Source: Natronobacillus azotifigens (lineage in GTDB: Bacteria; Bacillota; Bacilli; Bacillales; Amphibacillaceae). Taken from it: DNA of 64,000 nt. The notes beneath the pieces are model-generated. The model made no database searches. It saw only the letters and a list, made by a program, of their open reading frames with translations, and was not told the DNA's origin. The stretch spans positions 124,001 to 188,000 of the forward strand of contig NZ_JAPRAT010000003.1 in assembly GCF_026805325.1 (NCBI RefSeq), given 5' to 3'. Of the stretch, positions 18,723 to 28,497 are shown piece after piece (the first letter of the stretch is position 1; each line of letters begins with the position of its first letter). A program made the position numbers and the translations under genes.

Positions 18723-20777
18723 TTATTTTACTTTTTTTAGTATTGCTATACCATAACTACTTAATGTTAACGTATTTTTCACAGCAACGTTATCGAGCAT
18801 ATTCTCATAATTTTGATCATCTAACTGAATCACACGCGCTTGATCAGCAAAGTTCATTAGAAAAATATATTCGTTTTGCTCATCTTCCCGTTTGTGAACA
18901 GAGACGCCATCAGGAATATCTGTATCAATGACACGCTTAACTCCCGTTTCATCAATTAATTTTTTGTAGAAAGCACGGTGAAAGTCTAACTCATTGCGAG
19001 AAGCTATATAATATGCTTTTCCTTTACCAAGCTGATTCATCGTCAATGCCGGACGGCCAGCGTAGAAGTCTGTTTCGTAAGTTGCTAGTGCCTCTGCTCC
19101 TTCTAAATGAATCAAGTCACATAATTCACGAGCCTCAAATTCACCAGAAATACCAAGCAAATTATTATCCAATAACTTTACGGCATTCTTTTGTCCGTCA
19201 TTTAATCCATCAATTTCTTCTGACCAAATTCCTAATGTTTTGCGTAACGGCCCTGGGAAACCATTCAGGAAACAAAGATCCGTATCATTTACAATTCCTG
19301 ACCAATACGTACTGACAAAAGTACCGCCCGCTTTGACAAATGCTTCGATTTTTTCCCCAACACCTTCTCGAACCATATAAAGCATTGGTGCTATAACTAA
19401 TTTATACTTACTCAAATCACGATCCATGCTAATGACATCAACCGGAATTCCTTGCTCCCAAAATGCCTGATAATGTTCTTTAATCGTTTGTTCATAATGA
19501 ACACCTTTGTTCCGTGGTCCTTGCGCATCTTTAATCGCCCAACGATTTTCTGTATCAAAAATTAGTGCCACTTCTGGTTGAACGCTTGATCCAGTTACTT
19601 CACTTAATACACTTAGTGCCTCACCAACATCTTTTACCTCTTTAAAGACACGAGTATTCTCATGTCCAACGTGGTCAACCACTGCGCCGTGAAACTTCTC
19701 ACTTGATCCACGACTTTTTCTCCATTGGAAATATTGAACAGAATCTGATCCATGAGCTATCGCTTGTAAAGAAGAAAGAACATGCATGCCTGGTTTTTTT
19801 AATTTACTGATCGATTGCCAGTTCGTTAAACTTGGGGTACTTTCCATTAACAAAAATGGTTTACCGTCTTTCAATGAACGGAACATATCGTGGTTTAGCG
19901 CTGTCCATGCCGCAACATCACGATCGTCGTCAGTGAAATGCCAAGTTGGATATGCATCCCATGAAACTACATCCAAATCATCCGCAAATTTATCATAATT
20001 TAACCCTTCAAATAATTCCATGAAGTTTGCTGTTGCAGGAATATCTGGATTTTTTTCTTTTAACGGTTTCATTTCATGACGATAAAAATCTAATGTTTGA
20101 TCTGTAACAAAACGTTTCCAATCCAAATTCAATCCATGCACCATGGTTTCACCATGAGGAGCAGGAGATTCTACTTGTGACCAACTGGTATACGTATGAC
20201 TCCAAAATGTTGTCCACCATGCGTGATTCAGGTTATCTAATGTCTTATATTTTGCTTTCACCCAGTTCCGAAATGCCTCTTGGCAATAGTTACAGTGGCA
20301 CTCGCCGCCATACTCATTGGATACGTGCCAACCAACAACACCTGGATGATCAGCATAGCGTTCTGCTAACTTCTCATTCATGATCGTAATTTTTTCTCGA
20401 TAAACTGGTGAGGTAAAGCAATGATTATGACGCATTCCGTGTAGATTACGAACGCGATTCGCTTCCACGCGAAGTACTTCTGGATACTTCTCTGACATCC
20501 ACGCAGGACGTGCCCCGCTTGGAGTTGCCAAAAAAACATATATGTCGTTTTCATATAGTCGATCGAGCAAATTATCCATCCATTCAAAGGTGAAAACACC
20601 CTCTTCTGGTTCTAGCTTTGCCCATGAAAAAATACCAACTGACATTACATTACATTTCGCTAGCTTCATTAAGCGAATGTCTTCTTCTAACACCTCTGGA
20701 TAATCCGCCCACTGTTCGGGATTGTAATCTGCCCCGTGTAACATATGCGGAACTTTTTCACTTAAAGGTTTAAACAT
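18723..20777 (-). CDS. ganA: Beta-galactosidase, GH42
   Basis: This 684-residue GH42 enzyme releases galactose from short beta-1,4-galacto-oligosaccharides. Acid/base E155 (HVSNEYGG) and nucleophile E312 (LLMESTPS) are present. Four cysteines (C120, C160, C162, C165; CHCNYC) form the family's zinc site. The TIM barrel is followed by the trimerisation and beta domains typical of GH42. It has no signal peptide, so it acts in the cytoplasm. The gene is the fourth in ganS-ganP-ganQ-ganA, 62 bp after ganQ. It is equivalent to GanA (formerly LacA) of B. subtilis. Confidence 0.95.
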   Translation of the reverse strand: MFKPLSEKVPHMLHGADYNPEQWADYPEVLEEDIRLMKLAKCNVMSVGIFSWAKLEPEEGVFTFEWMDNLLDRLYENDIYVFLATPSGARPAWMSEKYPEVLRVEANRVRNLHGMRHNHCFTSPVYREKITIMNEKLAERYADHPGVVGWHVSNEYGGECHCNYCQEAFRNWVKAKYKTLDNLNHAWWTTFWSHTYTSWSQVESPAPHGETMVHGLNLDWKRFVTDQTLDFYRHEMKPLKEKNPDIPATANFMELFEGLNYDKFADDLDVVSWDAYPTWHFTDDDRDVAAWTALNHDMFRSLKDGKPFLLMESTPSLTNWQSISKLKKPGMHVLSSLQAIAHGSDSVQYFQWRKSRGSSEKFHGAVVDHVGHENTRVFKEVKDVGEALSVLSEVTGSSVQPEVALIFDTENRWAIKDAQGPRNKGVHYEQTIKEHYQAFWEQGIPVDVISMDRDLSKYKLVIAPMLYMVREGVGEKIEAFVKAGGTFVSTYWSGIVNDTDLCFLNGFPGPLRKTLGIWSEEIDGLNDGQKNAVKLLDNNLLGISGEFEARELCDLIHLEGAEALATYETDFYAGRPALTMNQLGKGKAYYIASRNELDFHRAFYKKLIDETGVKRVIDTDIPDGVSVHKREDEQNEYIFLMNFADQARVIQLDDQNYENMLDNVAVKNTLTLSSYGIAILKKVK

Positions 20778-20839
20778 CTCTATTCATCCTAACTATAATT
20801 AATTATCTTTTACGTTAAAAATTTGACGATTGTCAGCTA

Positions 20840-21682
20840 CTACTCTTTTGTTCCACCTGAGGTTAATCCCGAAATCAAGAAACGTTGTAAAAACACATAA
20901 ATAACAGCAACTGGAACTGCAATTAAAATAGATCCGGCAGCAAATCTTGTAAAGTTATTGGAGAACTGATCATTGATAAAGTTATACAATCCTAAAGCCA
21001 ATGTATAATTTCTAGGACTTCTTAAAATAATCGACGGTAAAATAAAGTCGAATAATGGTTGCATAAAGTTAAATAATGCTACTACCGCTAAAATTGGTTT
21101 CGCAAGTGGTAAAATGATGCGGAAGAACACGGTAAAGTGTCCAGCACCATCAATTCTAGCAGCTTCATCTAATCCTCGTGGAATCGTATCTAAATAGCCT
21201 TTTACTAACCAAGCATTAAATGGAATTTGACCACCAACATACACTAAAACCAATCCTGTAAGGGAGTCTAATAATCCAACTAGATTTAGCAAGATATAAA
21301 TGGCTACCATCGCCATTAATACGGGGAACATTTGTAAAATTAAGAATGTGTATAACCCTGATTTTCTTCCTACAAACTCATATCGAGAAAACGCATAGGC
21401 AGTAAACGTTGTTATGGTCACGGATAAAAGTACGGACATACTCGATACAATCATACTATTACGATACCAAAGCAAGTAGTTACTTCGTTCATCAGTAAAT
21501 AACCATCGATAATGTGTTAAGGACCAATTCTCTGGGATGATCGTTGACGAGTATAAACTTCTCCCTTCATTTAGGGACATACCCACAGCCCATAGGAGAG
21601 GATAAATAATGATAACTGCCATAAACGCAAAAACTAAATAGATTCCGAGTAGCTCTAGTCTTGATCTTGTTTTCGCCTGCAT
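20840..21682 (-). CDS. ganQ: ABC sugar permease (MalG type), galacto-oligosaccharide importer
   Basis: This 280-residue inner-membrane permease has six predicted spans and the EAA loop EAARIDGAGHFTVFF that docks an ATPase. It pairs with the upstream MalF-type permease, whose stop codon overlaps its start. Context (binding protein and GH42 in the same operon) points to uptake of galactan oligosaccharides, as GanQ does in B. subtilis. No ATPase gene is present, so a shared MsmX-type ATPase is presumed. Confidence 0.9.
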   Translation of the reverse strand: MQAKTRSRLELLGIYLVFAFMAVIIIYPLLWAVGMSLNEGRSLYSSTIIPENWSLTHYRWLFTDERSNYLLWYRNSMIVSSMSVLLSVTITTFTAYAFSRYEFVGRKSGLYTFLILQMFPVLMAMVAIYILLNLVGLLDSLTGLVLVYVGGQIPFNAWLVKGYLDTIPRGLDEAARIDGAGHFTVFFRIILPLAKPILAVVALFNFMQPLFDFILPSIILRSPRNYTLALGLYNFINDQFSNNFTRFAAGSILIAVPVAVIYVFLQRFLISGLTSGGTKE

Positions 21683-22998
21683 TATAATTTCCCCTCCTCT
21701 TTAAATGCTGCCGTTCTTCTAAACTGGAAGATCGCAAATATTGATACCATCAGACCAATGATTAAGGAAATGGCAGCAGCCATATTATAATTGTTAGTGT
21801 CAAAAGTTAGCTTATATACCCATGATATTAGAATGTCAGTACCCCCTGCATTTTGTCCTTGAACAGCAGGTCCCCCTTCATTAAACAGGTAGATAATATT
21901 AAAGTTATTAAAGTTTGTTGTATATTGAATAATTAGCAGTGGTGCGGTCGCAAACAATACGTGCGGTAAAGTAATAAACCGGAATTTTTGCCATCTTGAA
22001 GCACCATCGATATCGGCAGCTTCATACCAATCATTTGAGATACTTTGCAAGACTCCTGAGAATAATGCAAAAACAAATGGATAACCTAACCAAGTTTGAA
22101 TGAAGATTAACACCATTCTCGTAAACGTAGGATCGGTTAACCATGGAACTTCTAATCCAAATAGAGGCATCATAATATCTCGATTTATTGCGCCAAACTC
22201 ATCATTAAACATAGCGGCAAAGATTAAAATTGTCACAAACCCGGGTACCGCCCATGGTAAGATTAAGATCGTACGAATAAGTTTTTTAAACTTCACTCGG
22301 ACATCATTTACTAAGACAGCTAAAAATAAACCAAGGGTAATTTGGAATGTTGTAGCCACTACAGTCCATACAATTGTCCAAGAGAATACACTAACGAACG
22401 TATTTCTCCAAAGGTTATTCGTGAAAAGATTTGTAAAATTGGAAAACCCTACCCACTCTACCAGATGACGTGGCGGAGAATTGTATAGGTTATAATTCGT
22501 AAAGGCTAAAGATATTGCAAACATTAGTGGAAATACTACTGCGAATATTAGTAACAATAAACCTGGTGTTGTTAACAAATAGGGAAAGGTTTTATCATAA
22601 CCTGCTTTTAAAGACTCTTTGAACGTTGGGGGAATCCAACCATCCAAAATTGCTTGAGCTTGTTTCTTTGCATCTCTTACATTGTAAATATAGAATACCG
22701 CGGCAAACACAATTAAAATAATAGACAATAGTCCGTAGACTAATAAAAATATCGAGTGGTCTACTCCTGGTATTTCTCCTAGCGTAAAAATCCCCCAAAG
22801 ACCTAGACCAATAAATTCACCAAATGTAATGATAAACGCAATTTCAAATAGTGCGAAAAGAATCCCTTTAAAATAGCGTCTATTGTAAATTTGTCCAAGT
22901 CCAGCAAATAATATCGACAATGCCATTGCGACCGTAGGGTTCGGCTTATGTGCTTTTATTTTATTTATTCGATCATTTAACTGCTTTGCTTCAGACAT
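21682..22998 (-). CDS. ganP: ABC sugar permease (MalF type), galacto-oligosaccharide importer
   Basis: This 438-residue permease has an N-terminal extension of about 120 residues with three hydrophobic segments. The transport domain follows (from LLTTPGLLLLIF), with the EAA loop EAADIDGASRWQKFR. This long layout matches GanP/MalF-type proteins. ATG at 22998 follows AAGAGGTGG at a good distance; the GTG nine bases upstream would overlap that site. Its stop overlaps the ganQ start, so the two are translationally coupled. Confidence 0.9.
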   Translation of the reverse strand: MSEAKQLNDRINKIKAHKPNPTVAMALSILFAGLGQIYNRRYFKGILFALFEIAFIITFGEFIGLGLWGIFTLGEIPGVDHSIFLLVYGLLSIILIVFAAVFYIYNVRDAKKQAQAILDGWIPPTFKESLKAGYDKTFPYLLTTPGLLLLIFAVVFPLMFAISLAFTNYNLYNSPPRHLVEWVGFSNFTNLFTNNLWRNTFVSVFSWTIVWTVVATTFQITLGLFLAVLVNDVRVKFKKLIRTILILPWAVPGFVTILIFAAMFNDEFGAINRDIMMPLFGLEVPWLTDPTFTRMVLIFIQTWLGYPFVFALFSGVLQSISNDWYEAADIDGASRWQKFRFITLPHVLFATAPLLIIQYTTNFNNFNIIYLFNEGGPAVQGQNAGGTDILISWVYKLTFDTNNYNMAAAISLIIGLMVSIFAIFQFRRTAAFKEEGKL

Positions 22999-23208
22999 AA
23001 CATCCACCTCTTTCTTTCCTTTTTAAACAGAACATATAACAAGCGAGTACCTTTCTATACCGAATGCTTAACCAAATGTTGATACCCTTCTATCAAGCAT
23101 TTTGCTAAGTTTCCGAAGGGCAAAGTGTTAAATATTTCTTATGAATTATCAATTGCTTCTTTCCTTTTTATATAGGTACATTTCCATTCGTGTTATCTTT
23201 ATTTTCTT

Positions 23209-23240
23209 AAAAAATCAGAGTGGGAAAATTCTCCCACTCT
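23209..23240 (-). terminator. Stem-loop between ganS and ganP
   Basis: AGAGTGGGA / TCCCACTCT forms a nine-bp stem followed on the minus strand by GATTTTTT. Placed just after the binding-protein gene and 210 bp before ganP, it probably attenuates transcription or protects the 3' end so that more binding protein than permease is made. Confidence 0.65.
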
Positions 23241-23250
23241 TCATCATTTC

Positions 23251-24513
23251 TTATTGTCCGCCTTGAAGCTCGATCTTATCTTTAATGTTTTGAACCGCTT
23301 CTTCTAGAACTTCCTCAACGTCATTCCCGTTTACGATCAGTTCAATCGCCTCATCCATATCCCAAACAGGAGACATTTGTGGAATGTTTGGCATCGGCGT
23401 ACCGAACTCAACTTGTTCTGTATAACCAGCATAAATTGGGTCATCGATTGTGTCTAAGATATCTGGACGTGGTGGTAACTCACCTGTGATATCATAGTAA
23501 TACTGAGAGTTCTCATCATTGGTCAAGAATTTCGCTAAATCTTCTGCCCATTCTTGATTATTGGAATAAAAAGATACTAACCATGATTTAACACCTACGA
23601 ATGATGGTGCAGGTTCATTGTTTATGACCGGAAGTGGTGCTGTACCTAAATCATCACCTAATGCTTCACGGAAATGTGGTAAGTTCCATGGTCCACTAAC
23701 AACCATTGCCGCTCTACCTTCGATGAATAGTCCATCAAGTACGTCTGGAGTAATTGTTCTAGGCATCGCACCTTCTGTAATAAAGCTTTGATACATTTCC
23801 ATTCCTTCAATTGCACCTTCACTATCTAACCCAATATCATCTGGATCATATACACCATCTTCTTCAGCAAATACGTATCCACCATATCCATTAATAAATG
23901 AATATAAGTAATAGAACTCTGGTGTGATTAAGAAACCATACATATCACTATCCTCTGCTCTTATGTCTAATGACATATCTAGAACATCCTCAATAGTTTC
24001 TGGTACTTCATCCAATAGACTTCTATTGTAATAAGCAAAGTATGTTTCAATTGCTACTGGAGCACCATAGATGTCTCCCTCATAAGTGAATGCATCAATC
24101 GCAGCATCACTAAAATCTGCTAATTCTTCATCTGTATAGCTAAAAGGAACAGCTAATCCTTGTACTACTGCATCCCCTAATCTATCTTGTGGTTGGAAAA
24201 ACAAATCGGGACCAGTTCCACCAGGACCTGCTAATGCTAATTCTTCCAACTGATCGGGCATAGCAATTCTTTCTAAGACAATTTCAATACCTGTTTCTTC
24301 CGTATAACGATCAAACTGTTCTTGATGAACATCTTCTGCAATATCTTCATCATTTATCCAGACCACTAATTCATCTGGCTTTTCTGGCATTTCGCCTTCT
24401 GCACGGTCTTCATCTTCTACAACTTCTTCTCGATCTGGTGCACATGCTGCTATAAATAATAGACTTGCTACCAGTAACAATAAGCCGATCGTTCTTTTCT
24501 TCAACGTTAACAT
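23251..24513 (-). CDS. ganS: ABC sugar-binding lipoprotein, galacto-oligosaccharide importer
   Basis: This 420-residue lipoprotein has signal sequence MLTLKKRTIGLLLL and lipobox IAAC, so it is lipid-anchored outside the membrane. The rest is an extracellular solute-binding protein of the maltodextrin type (WINDEDIAEDVHQEQF, GPDLFFQPQDRLG, AAMVVSGPWNL). Its N-terminal linker is strongly acidic, typical of secreted proteins in halo- or alkaliphiles. It is the first gene of the gan operon, with AGGGGAGG before the ATG. Ligand assignment rests on the adjacent GH42 and GH53 genes. Confidence 0.9.
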   Translation of the reverse strand: MLTLKKRTIGLLLLVASLLFIAACAPDREEVVEDEDRAEGEMPEKPDELVVWINDEDIAEDVHQEQFDRYTEETGIEIVLERIAMPDQLEELALAGPGGTGPDLFFQPQDRLGDAVVQGLAVPFSYTDEELADFSDAAIDAFTYEGDIYGAPVAIETYFAYYNRSLLDEVPETIEDVLDMSLDIRAEDSDMYGFLITPEFYYLYSFINGYGGYVFAEEDGVYDPDDIGLDSEGAIEGMEMYQSFITEGAMPRTITPDVLDGLFIEGRAAMVVSGPWNLPHFREALGDDLGTAPLPVINNEPAPSFVGVKSWLVSFYSNNQEWAEDLAKFLTNDENSQYYYDITGELPPRPDILDTIDDPIYAGYTEQVEFGTPMPNIPQMSPVWDMDEAIELIVNGNDVEEVLEEAVQNIKDKIELQGGQ

Positions 24514-24562
24514 GAAGTTAACCTCCCCTTAATTAATTAATTTAACTAACCTTACACTTTTC

Positions 24563-24579
24563 ATTATAAAGCGTTTACA
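24563..24579 (-). promoter_or_regulatory. ganS promoter -10 with cre-like box
   Basis: On the minus strand TGTAAACGCTTTAT (24579-24566) matches 12 of 14 cre positions and runs into the -10 TATAAT (24568-24563), about 50 bp before ganS. No good -35 is seen at 17 bp, which would fit a promoter needing activation, for example by the adjacent AraC-type regulator. Confidence 0.5.
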
Positions 24580-24622
24580 CCGATATTTATATATCAAAAT
24601 ATTCTTGTCTACTTTCATAATA

Positions 24623-25486
24623 TTAAACTTCCCCTTCAAATGAATGATTATTCAAATGAAGATCTCGATATTGCTTTGGTGTTATCCCCTCTCTCTTTTT
24701 AAATGTAGACACAAAATGACTAACCCCATTGAAACCGACTTTTTGGGAGAGATCTTTTAACGTCAAGTCTGGATCTGTTAATAGCAGTCGTTTCGCTTCC
24801 CGAATCCGGAGCTGAACCAGAAAGGAATAGGGGCTCATCCCAAATGTATCATGAAAAAGCTTGTTTAAATGTTGGGAACTAACATCTGCTTTCTTGGAGA
24901 TTTCATGTAATCCGATATTTTCTGGATACACTTGTTCTAACCACTCAACAATATAACGAATCTTTTCAAATGATTGCAATGTGGATAAGCGATTATTCAA
25001 TTTCCCATATTTTTTTAACAACATTAAAAAAGTATATAAATATGTAGAAAGATCATATCCCATTAAATTAGTCTGTACATTGTCCTCTAAATTATGAAAG
25101 ATTTTATTAATATGACGGTAAAATAAAGAAACTTCACTTTCTTCATAAACTGCAGAAAAGTTCATATTCAATGCTGATAGGATCGAATCAATGGCAGCTC
25201 CACTAAATGTTAAGTAAAAGGTTGACCATTCGGATGTTTTTTTATAATTGGGATGATACATATGAGGAGTATATGGTGTTAACAGAATCCCTTGTCCTTG
25301 CTTTAGTACATATTTTTCACTAGCAAACTCAAGCACTCCTTCTCCCTCTATGGTTTGAAGCCAATGATAATAAGGATATCCTTCCGGGCGATTAAAATCT
25401 AATTCTTGTGGATTATAACCAATACTATCTATATAAAGTGGTAGCGTTTTGTCAGGTGAGAAAGTATAACGAATTTTTTCATTCAC
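24623..25486 (-). CDS. AraC-family transcriptional regulator
   Basis: This 287-residue cytoplasmic regulator has an N-terminal cupin sugar-sensing domain (about 15-150) with HWLQTIEGEG and LLTPYTPHMYHP. Two C-terminal helix-turn-helix motifs follow (about 185-280: ADVSSQHLNKLFHDTFG, LSQKVGFNGVSHFVSTFKK, ITPKQYR). It starts at a GTG. Lying directly upstream of ganS in the same direction, it probably activates the gan operon in response to galacto-oligosaccharide. B. subtilis uses the LacI-type GanR there, so this is a different control solution. Inducer and operator are inference. Confidence 0.9.
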   Translation of the reverse strand: MNEKIRYTFSPDKTLPLYIDSIGYNPQELDFNRPEGYPYYHWLQTIEGEGVLEFASEKYVLKQGQGILLTPYTPHMYHPNYKKTSEWSTFYLTFSGAAIDSILSALNMNFSAVYEESEVSLFYRHINKIFHNLEDNVQTNLMGYDLSTYLYTFLMLLKKYGKLNNRLSTLQSFEKIRYIVEWLEQVYPENIGLHEISKKADVSSQHLNKLFHDTFGMSPYSFLVQLRIREAKRLLLTDPDLTLKDLSQKVGFNGVSHFVSTFKKREGITPKQYRDLHLNNHSFEGEV

Positions 25487-25781
25487 TCTGTCTTCATCCT
25501 TTCCATTTTGAGGGTCTATTCATAATTTTTCATGATGATTCATGTATGGACTACTAACTATAATATAGCATAGTTCCTCTATTCGACGTTAGGGATAAAT
25601 CTAACGAAGTAATGGTACTGTACTGTTCAAGTAGTTTTACTCATATAATGGATTTTTTAATTTGCTTTTTGATACTACCAACTTAAAAGTAATTCGAACA
25701 AGGTTTTCAAAGGATTATACTCATGTTCAGCCTATTCTTCATCGTAAACACCTCATTCAAATACTAGTGAACCTAGCATTA

Positions 25782-25810
25782 TTGTCGTTAATGTTTTACA
25801 ATGTTATTAT
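25782..25810 (+). promoter_or_regulatory. Predicted promoter of prs-like gene
   Basis: TTGTCG (25782-25787), a 17-bp spacer and TATTAT (25805-25810) lie about 32 bp before the TTG start. The remaining ~290 bp of this divergent gap show no other clear feature. Confidence 0.5.
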
Positions 25811-25841
25811 AGAAGCAAGATAGTAAAAGGAGCGATAATAG

Positions 25842-26801
25842 TTGTCAACAACAAATAATCTTAGTGAAGAAATGAAAATTTTTAGTTTAAGTTCAAATAA
25901 GCCATTGGCAAAAGAAATTGCCGACAATATTGGGATCGAATTGGGTGATTGTTCAGTCCAAACATTTAGTGATGGAGAAGTTCAAATTAATATTGAAGAA
26001 AGTGTACGTGGATTTGATACCTATGTTATTCAATCCACTTGTGACCCTAGTGATCAGCACATAATGGAACTGTTAATTATGTTAGATGCGTTAAAAAGAG
26101 CGTCTGCGAAAACAATTAATGTTGTCATTCCATACTACGGGTATGCCAGACAAGACCGAAAAAGCAAAGCTCGTGAACCCATTACTGCAAAACTTATTGC
26201 TGACCTTATTGAAAAAGCAGGCGCAACACGAGTGATGTCTATTGACCTTCATGCTACTCAAACCCAAGGATTTTATAATATTCCTGTTGATCAACTAGTC
26301 GGTATTCCGATGTTATCAACCTATTTCTCTGACAAGAAATTAGAGGATGTTGTTGTGGTAGCTCCCGATCATGGTAGTGTAAAACGCGCTCGTCAATTTG
26401 CAGATCGCGTACATGCTCCTATTGCAATTCTTGATCGACGAGGCCCACGCGATATTGATCCTTTACAGCTTGCGGTTGTTGGTGATATTGAAGGAAAAAC
26501 AGCAATTCTTATTGATGATATTGTTGACACAGGAAGACGTGTATCGACTGGCGCCCAAGCACTCATAGATAATGGAGCAAAGGAAGTTTATGCTGCTTGC
26601 ACGCACCCAGTTTTATCCGGGATTGCTACGAGTAAGATTAACGCTTCACCAATTAAAGAAATGGTTGTAACCAACACCATCGTTATACCTGATGACAAAC
26701 AAAGTGACAAAATTATTCAGTTAAGTACTGCACCACTCTTTAGTGAAGCTATCATGCGCGTGCATTACGACAAACCTGTTAGTCCATTGTTTGAATCGTA
26801 A
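25842..26801 (+). CDS. Ribose-phosphate pyrophosphokinase paralogue (divergent)
   Basis: This 319-residue protein aligns over its full length with PRPP synthetase, which makes PRPP from ribose 5-phosphate and ATP. Conserved parts include FSDGEVQINIEES, the catalytic-loop YYGYARQDRK, SIDLHATQTQGF and APDHGSVKRAR. The ribose-phosphate loop is unusual: family members read DDIIDTAGT or DDMIDTGGT, but here it is DDIVDTGRRVST (residues 225-236). The RRGPRDID stretch is also altered. Translation starts at TTG after AAAGGAG. It stands alone, not in the usual glmU-prs-ctc context, so it is probably a second, specialised or weakened copy. Confidence 0.85.
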   Translation: MSTTNNLSEEMKIFSLSSNKPLAKEIADNIGIELGDCSVQTFSDGEVQINIEESVRGFDTYVIQSTCDPSDQHIMELLIMLDALKRASAKTINVVIPYYGYARQDRKSKAREPITAKLIADLIEKAGATRVMSIDLHATQTQGFYNIPVDQLVGIPMLSTYFSDKKLEDVVVVAPDHGSVKRARQFADRVHAPIAILDRRGPRDIDPLQLAVVGDIEGKTAILIDDIVDTGRRVSTGAQALIDNGAKEVYAACTHPVLSGIATSKINASPIKEMVVTNTIVIPDDKQSDKIIQLSTAPLFSEAIMRVHYDKPVSPLFES

Positions 26802-26935
26802 AATAATTACGCTTTGCTTGTGACTTATTCTAGATTACTTCGTGAAGTTGTCTAGTTTTGGACCTCTGAGATGTACATGGTTATATTTACACATAAAAGT
26901 TGCTCACAACTCATCATTTTATCATTAACTAAGCA

Positions 26936-26978
26936 CCAAAAAACTCTAGCGCAGTCTTCCTGTGCTAGAGTTTTTGGT
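26936..26978 (+). terminator. Bidirectional terminator after prs-like gene
   Basis: ACCAAAAAACTCTAGC pairs with GCTAGAGTTTTTGGT. It has T-tracts on both strands and sits between the convergent prs-like and binding-protein genes, serving both. Confidence 0.9.
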
Positions 26979-26985
26979 TTATTTC

Positions 26986-28446
26986 TTAATAGAATAATTC
27001 TTCTAAAGCTCTGTGATAATAATCGTTAATCATCTCAGTAAGATCAGCTGCAATGTCGTGTGCATTAACAGTACCATCGATTGCCGCTTGCTCAACATCA
27101 CCATATTCTCCACCGAAGTAAACTTCATCTAAGAATGTAGAGAATCCTGGTGCAGCTGCCCCACCTAATGGAATTGGATGTGTAGCTCTTTCTAAGAAGT
27201 CATCATAATAATGACCTTCAGGAAGCAATGTACGTAATTCATCCCAAATATCTTGGTCTTTAATTAATGGTAATCCATCTGGATGTGGGAACATCGGACG
27301 TCCATCTTCATGCTCTAAAGTTTTGAAAGCGTCTAACTTAGCTTCCCAACCTTCACGACTCCAACCCATGAATTTCATTAATTCATAAGCTTCACGTGGG
27401 TGGTCTGTTGCAGCAGAGATTGACGCAAAGTCAATAAATGCCGGTTTGTTTAATGTTTCTGCATTTTCGCCTCTTGGAACTGTGTAAGGAACCCATTTGA
27501 TTCCTTTTTCAGTAAATGTATCTGTTCCAAATAAGTCAACTGTCCACCAAGCATCTAATTGCATTGCTACACGACCAGTTTCAGCTGCCCATAGTAAACG
27601 GTCACCGAATGCAGCTTCTGCTTCATCTGTATCAAAGAATGGTACGTGATTTCCGTTACGAACAAGCTCTGCATGTTGCATAACTGCATCTGCCCATTCG
27701 CCAGTTAGATCATAAGACTCGCCATCCCAACCAAATTCACCAAAAGAATCACCACGAACAATTGGTGCCATTGTAACTAATTTAGTGAATGTGTTGTAAC
27801 CAAAAATACCTTGCTCAGGAATCGTCATTTCTTCAATTAACTCAATCATTTCTGTATATGTCCAATCTGGAGACGGCATATCAACGTTTTGTGCTTCAAA
27901 TAAGTTTTCATCTAAGAAGATCGTGTATGGCAAGTAAGCTGCTGCTGCTGCCATTTTTCGTTCCCCGTCAAAATAACCCATATCGTAAGCAGTATCTAAA
28001 AGATTATCATTATCAGGGTCATTTTCAAAGTACTCGGTAAAGTCACCTAACCACATGTTACGAATTGGAACGTCAACATTACCCATATACCAGAATACAT
28101 CAGGTAGATCACCTGTACTTGCTAAGTTCGTTAAATGGTCATTCCAACCATCTTGCTCTAATTGAACAATGTCAACTGTAATATTGGGGTACATCTCCAT
28201 GAATGCATCAGCTAAATGGAACTGTAAATCATGACTAGTCCAAGCTGCATACGTTAGTGTGATTTCTTCCTCTGTCAGTGGATCCAGACCCGCAGGTTCG
28301 TCATCACCATTTGTATCATTTTCTGATGTGTTATTACCATCATTATTACTTGGAGTTGTCGTGTCATCTTCATTGTTACACCCTACAACCAACAACATTA
28401 AAACTAAAATCGCCGACAAGATACTAATCATTGCTTTTCTCGTCAT
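26986..28446 (-). CDS. ABC sugar-binding lipoprotein (last gene of the 39.5-kb operon)
   Basis: This 486-residue lipoprotein has signal MTRKAMISILSAIL and lipobox VVGC. An acidic Asn/Asp/Thr-rich linker follows, then an extracellular solute-binding domain (LTYAAWTSHDLQFHLADAF, DVFWYMGNVDVP, GRVAMQLDAWW). ATG at 28446 is preferred: GGGGG lies eight bases upstream, while the ATG at 28461 overlaps that site. It is the last gene of an eight-gene minus-strand operon and presumably serves the permease pair just upstream. The ligand is unknown but likely a glycan fragment. Confidence 0.85.
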   Translation of the reverse strand: MTRKAMISILSAILVLMLLVVGCNNEDDTTTPSNNDGNNTSENDTNGDDEPAGLDPLTEEEITLTYAAWTSHDLQFHLADAFMEMYPNITVDIVQLEQDGWNDHLTNLASTGDLPDVFWYMGNVDVPIRNMWLGDFTEYFENDPDNDNLLDTAYDMGYFDGERKMAAAAAYLPYTIFLDENLFEAQNVDMPSPDWTYTEMIELIEEMTIPEQGIFGYNTFTKLVTMAPIVRGDSFGEFGWDGESYDLTGEWADAVMQHAELVRNGNHVPFFDTDEAEAAFGDRLLWAAETGRVAMQLDAWWTVDLFGTDTFTEKGIKWVPYTVPRGENAETLNKPAFIDFASISAATDHPREAYELMKFMGWSREGWEAKLDAFKTLEHEDGRPMFPHPDGLPLIKDQDIWDELRTLLPEGHYYDDFLERATHPIPLGGAAAPGFSTFLDEVYFGGEYGDVEQAAIDGTVNAHDIAADLTEMINDYYHRALEELFY

Positions 28447-28497
28447 TTTTCTTTCCCCCATTTCTTTTGATTGAATTAAATTATTATATTACGGTGA

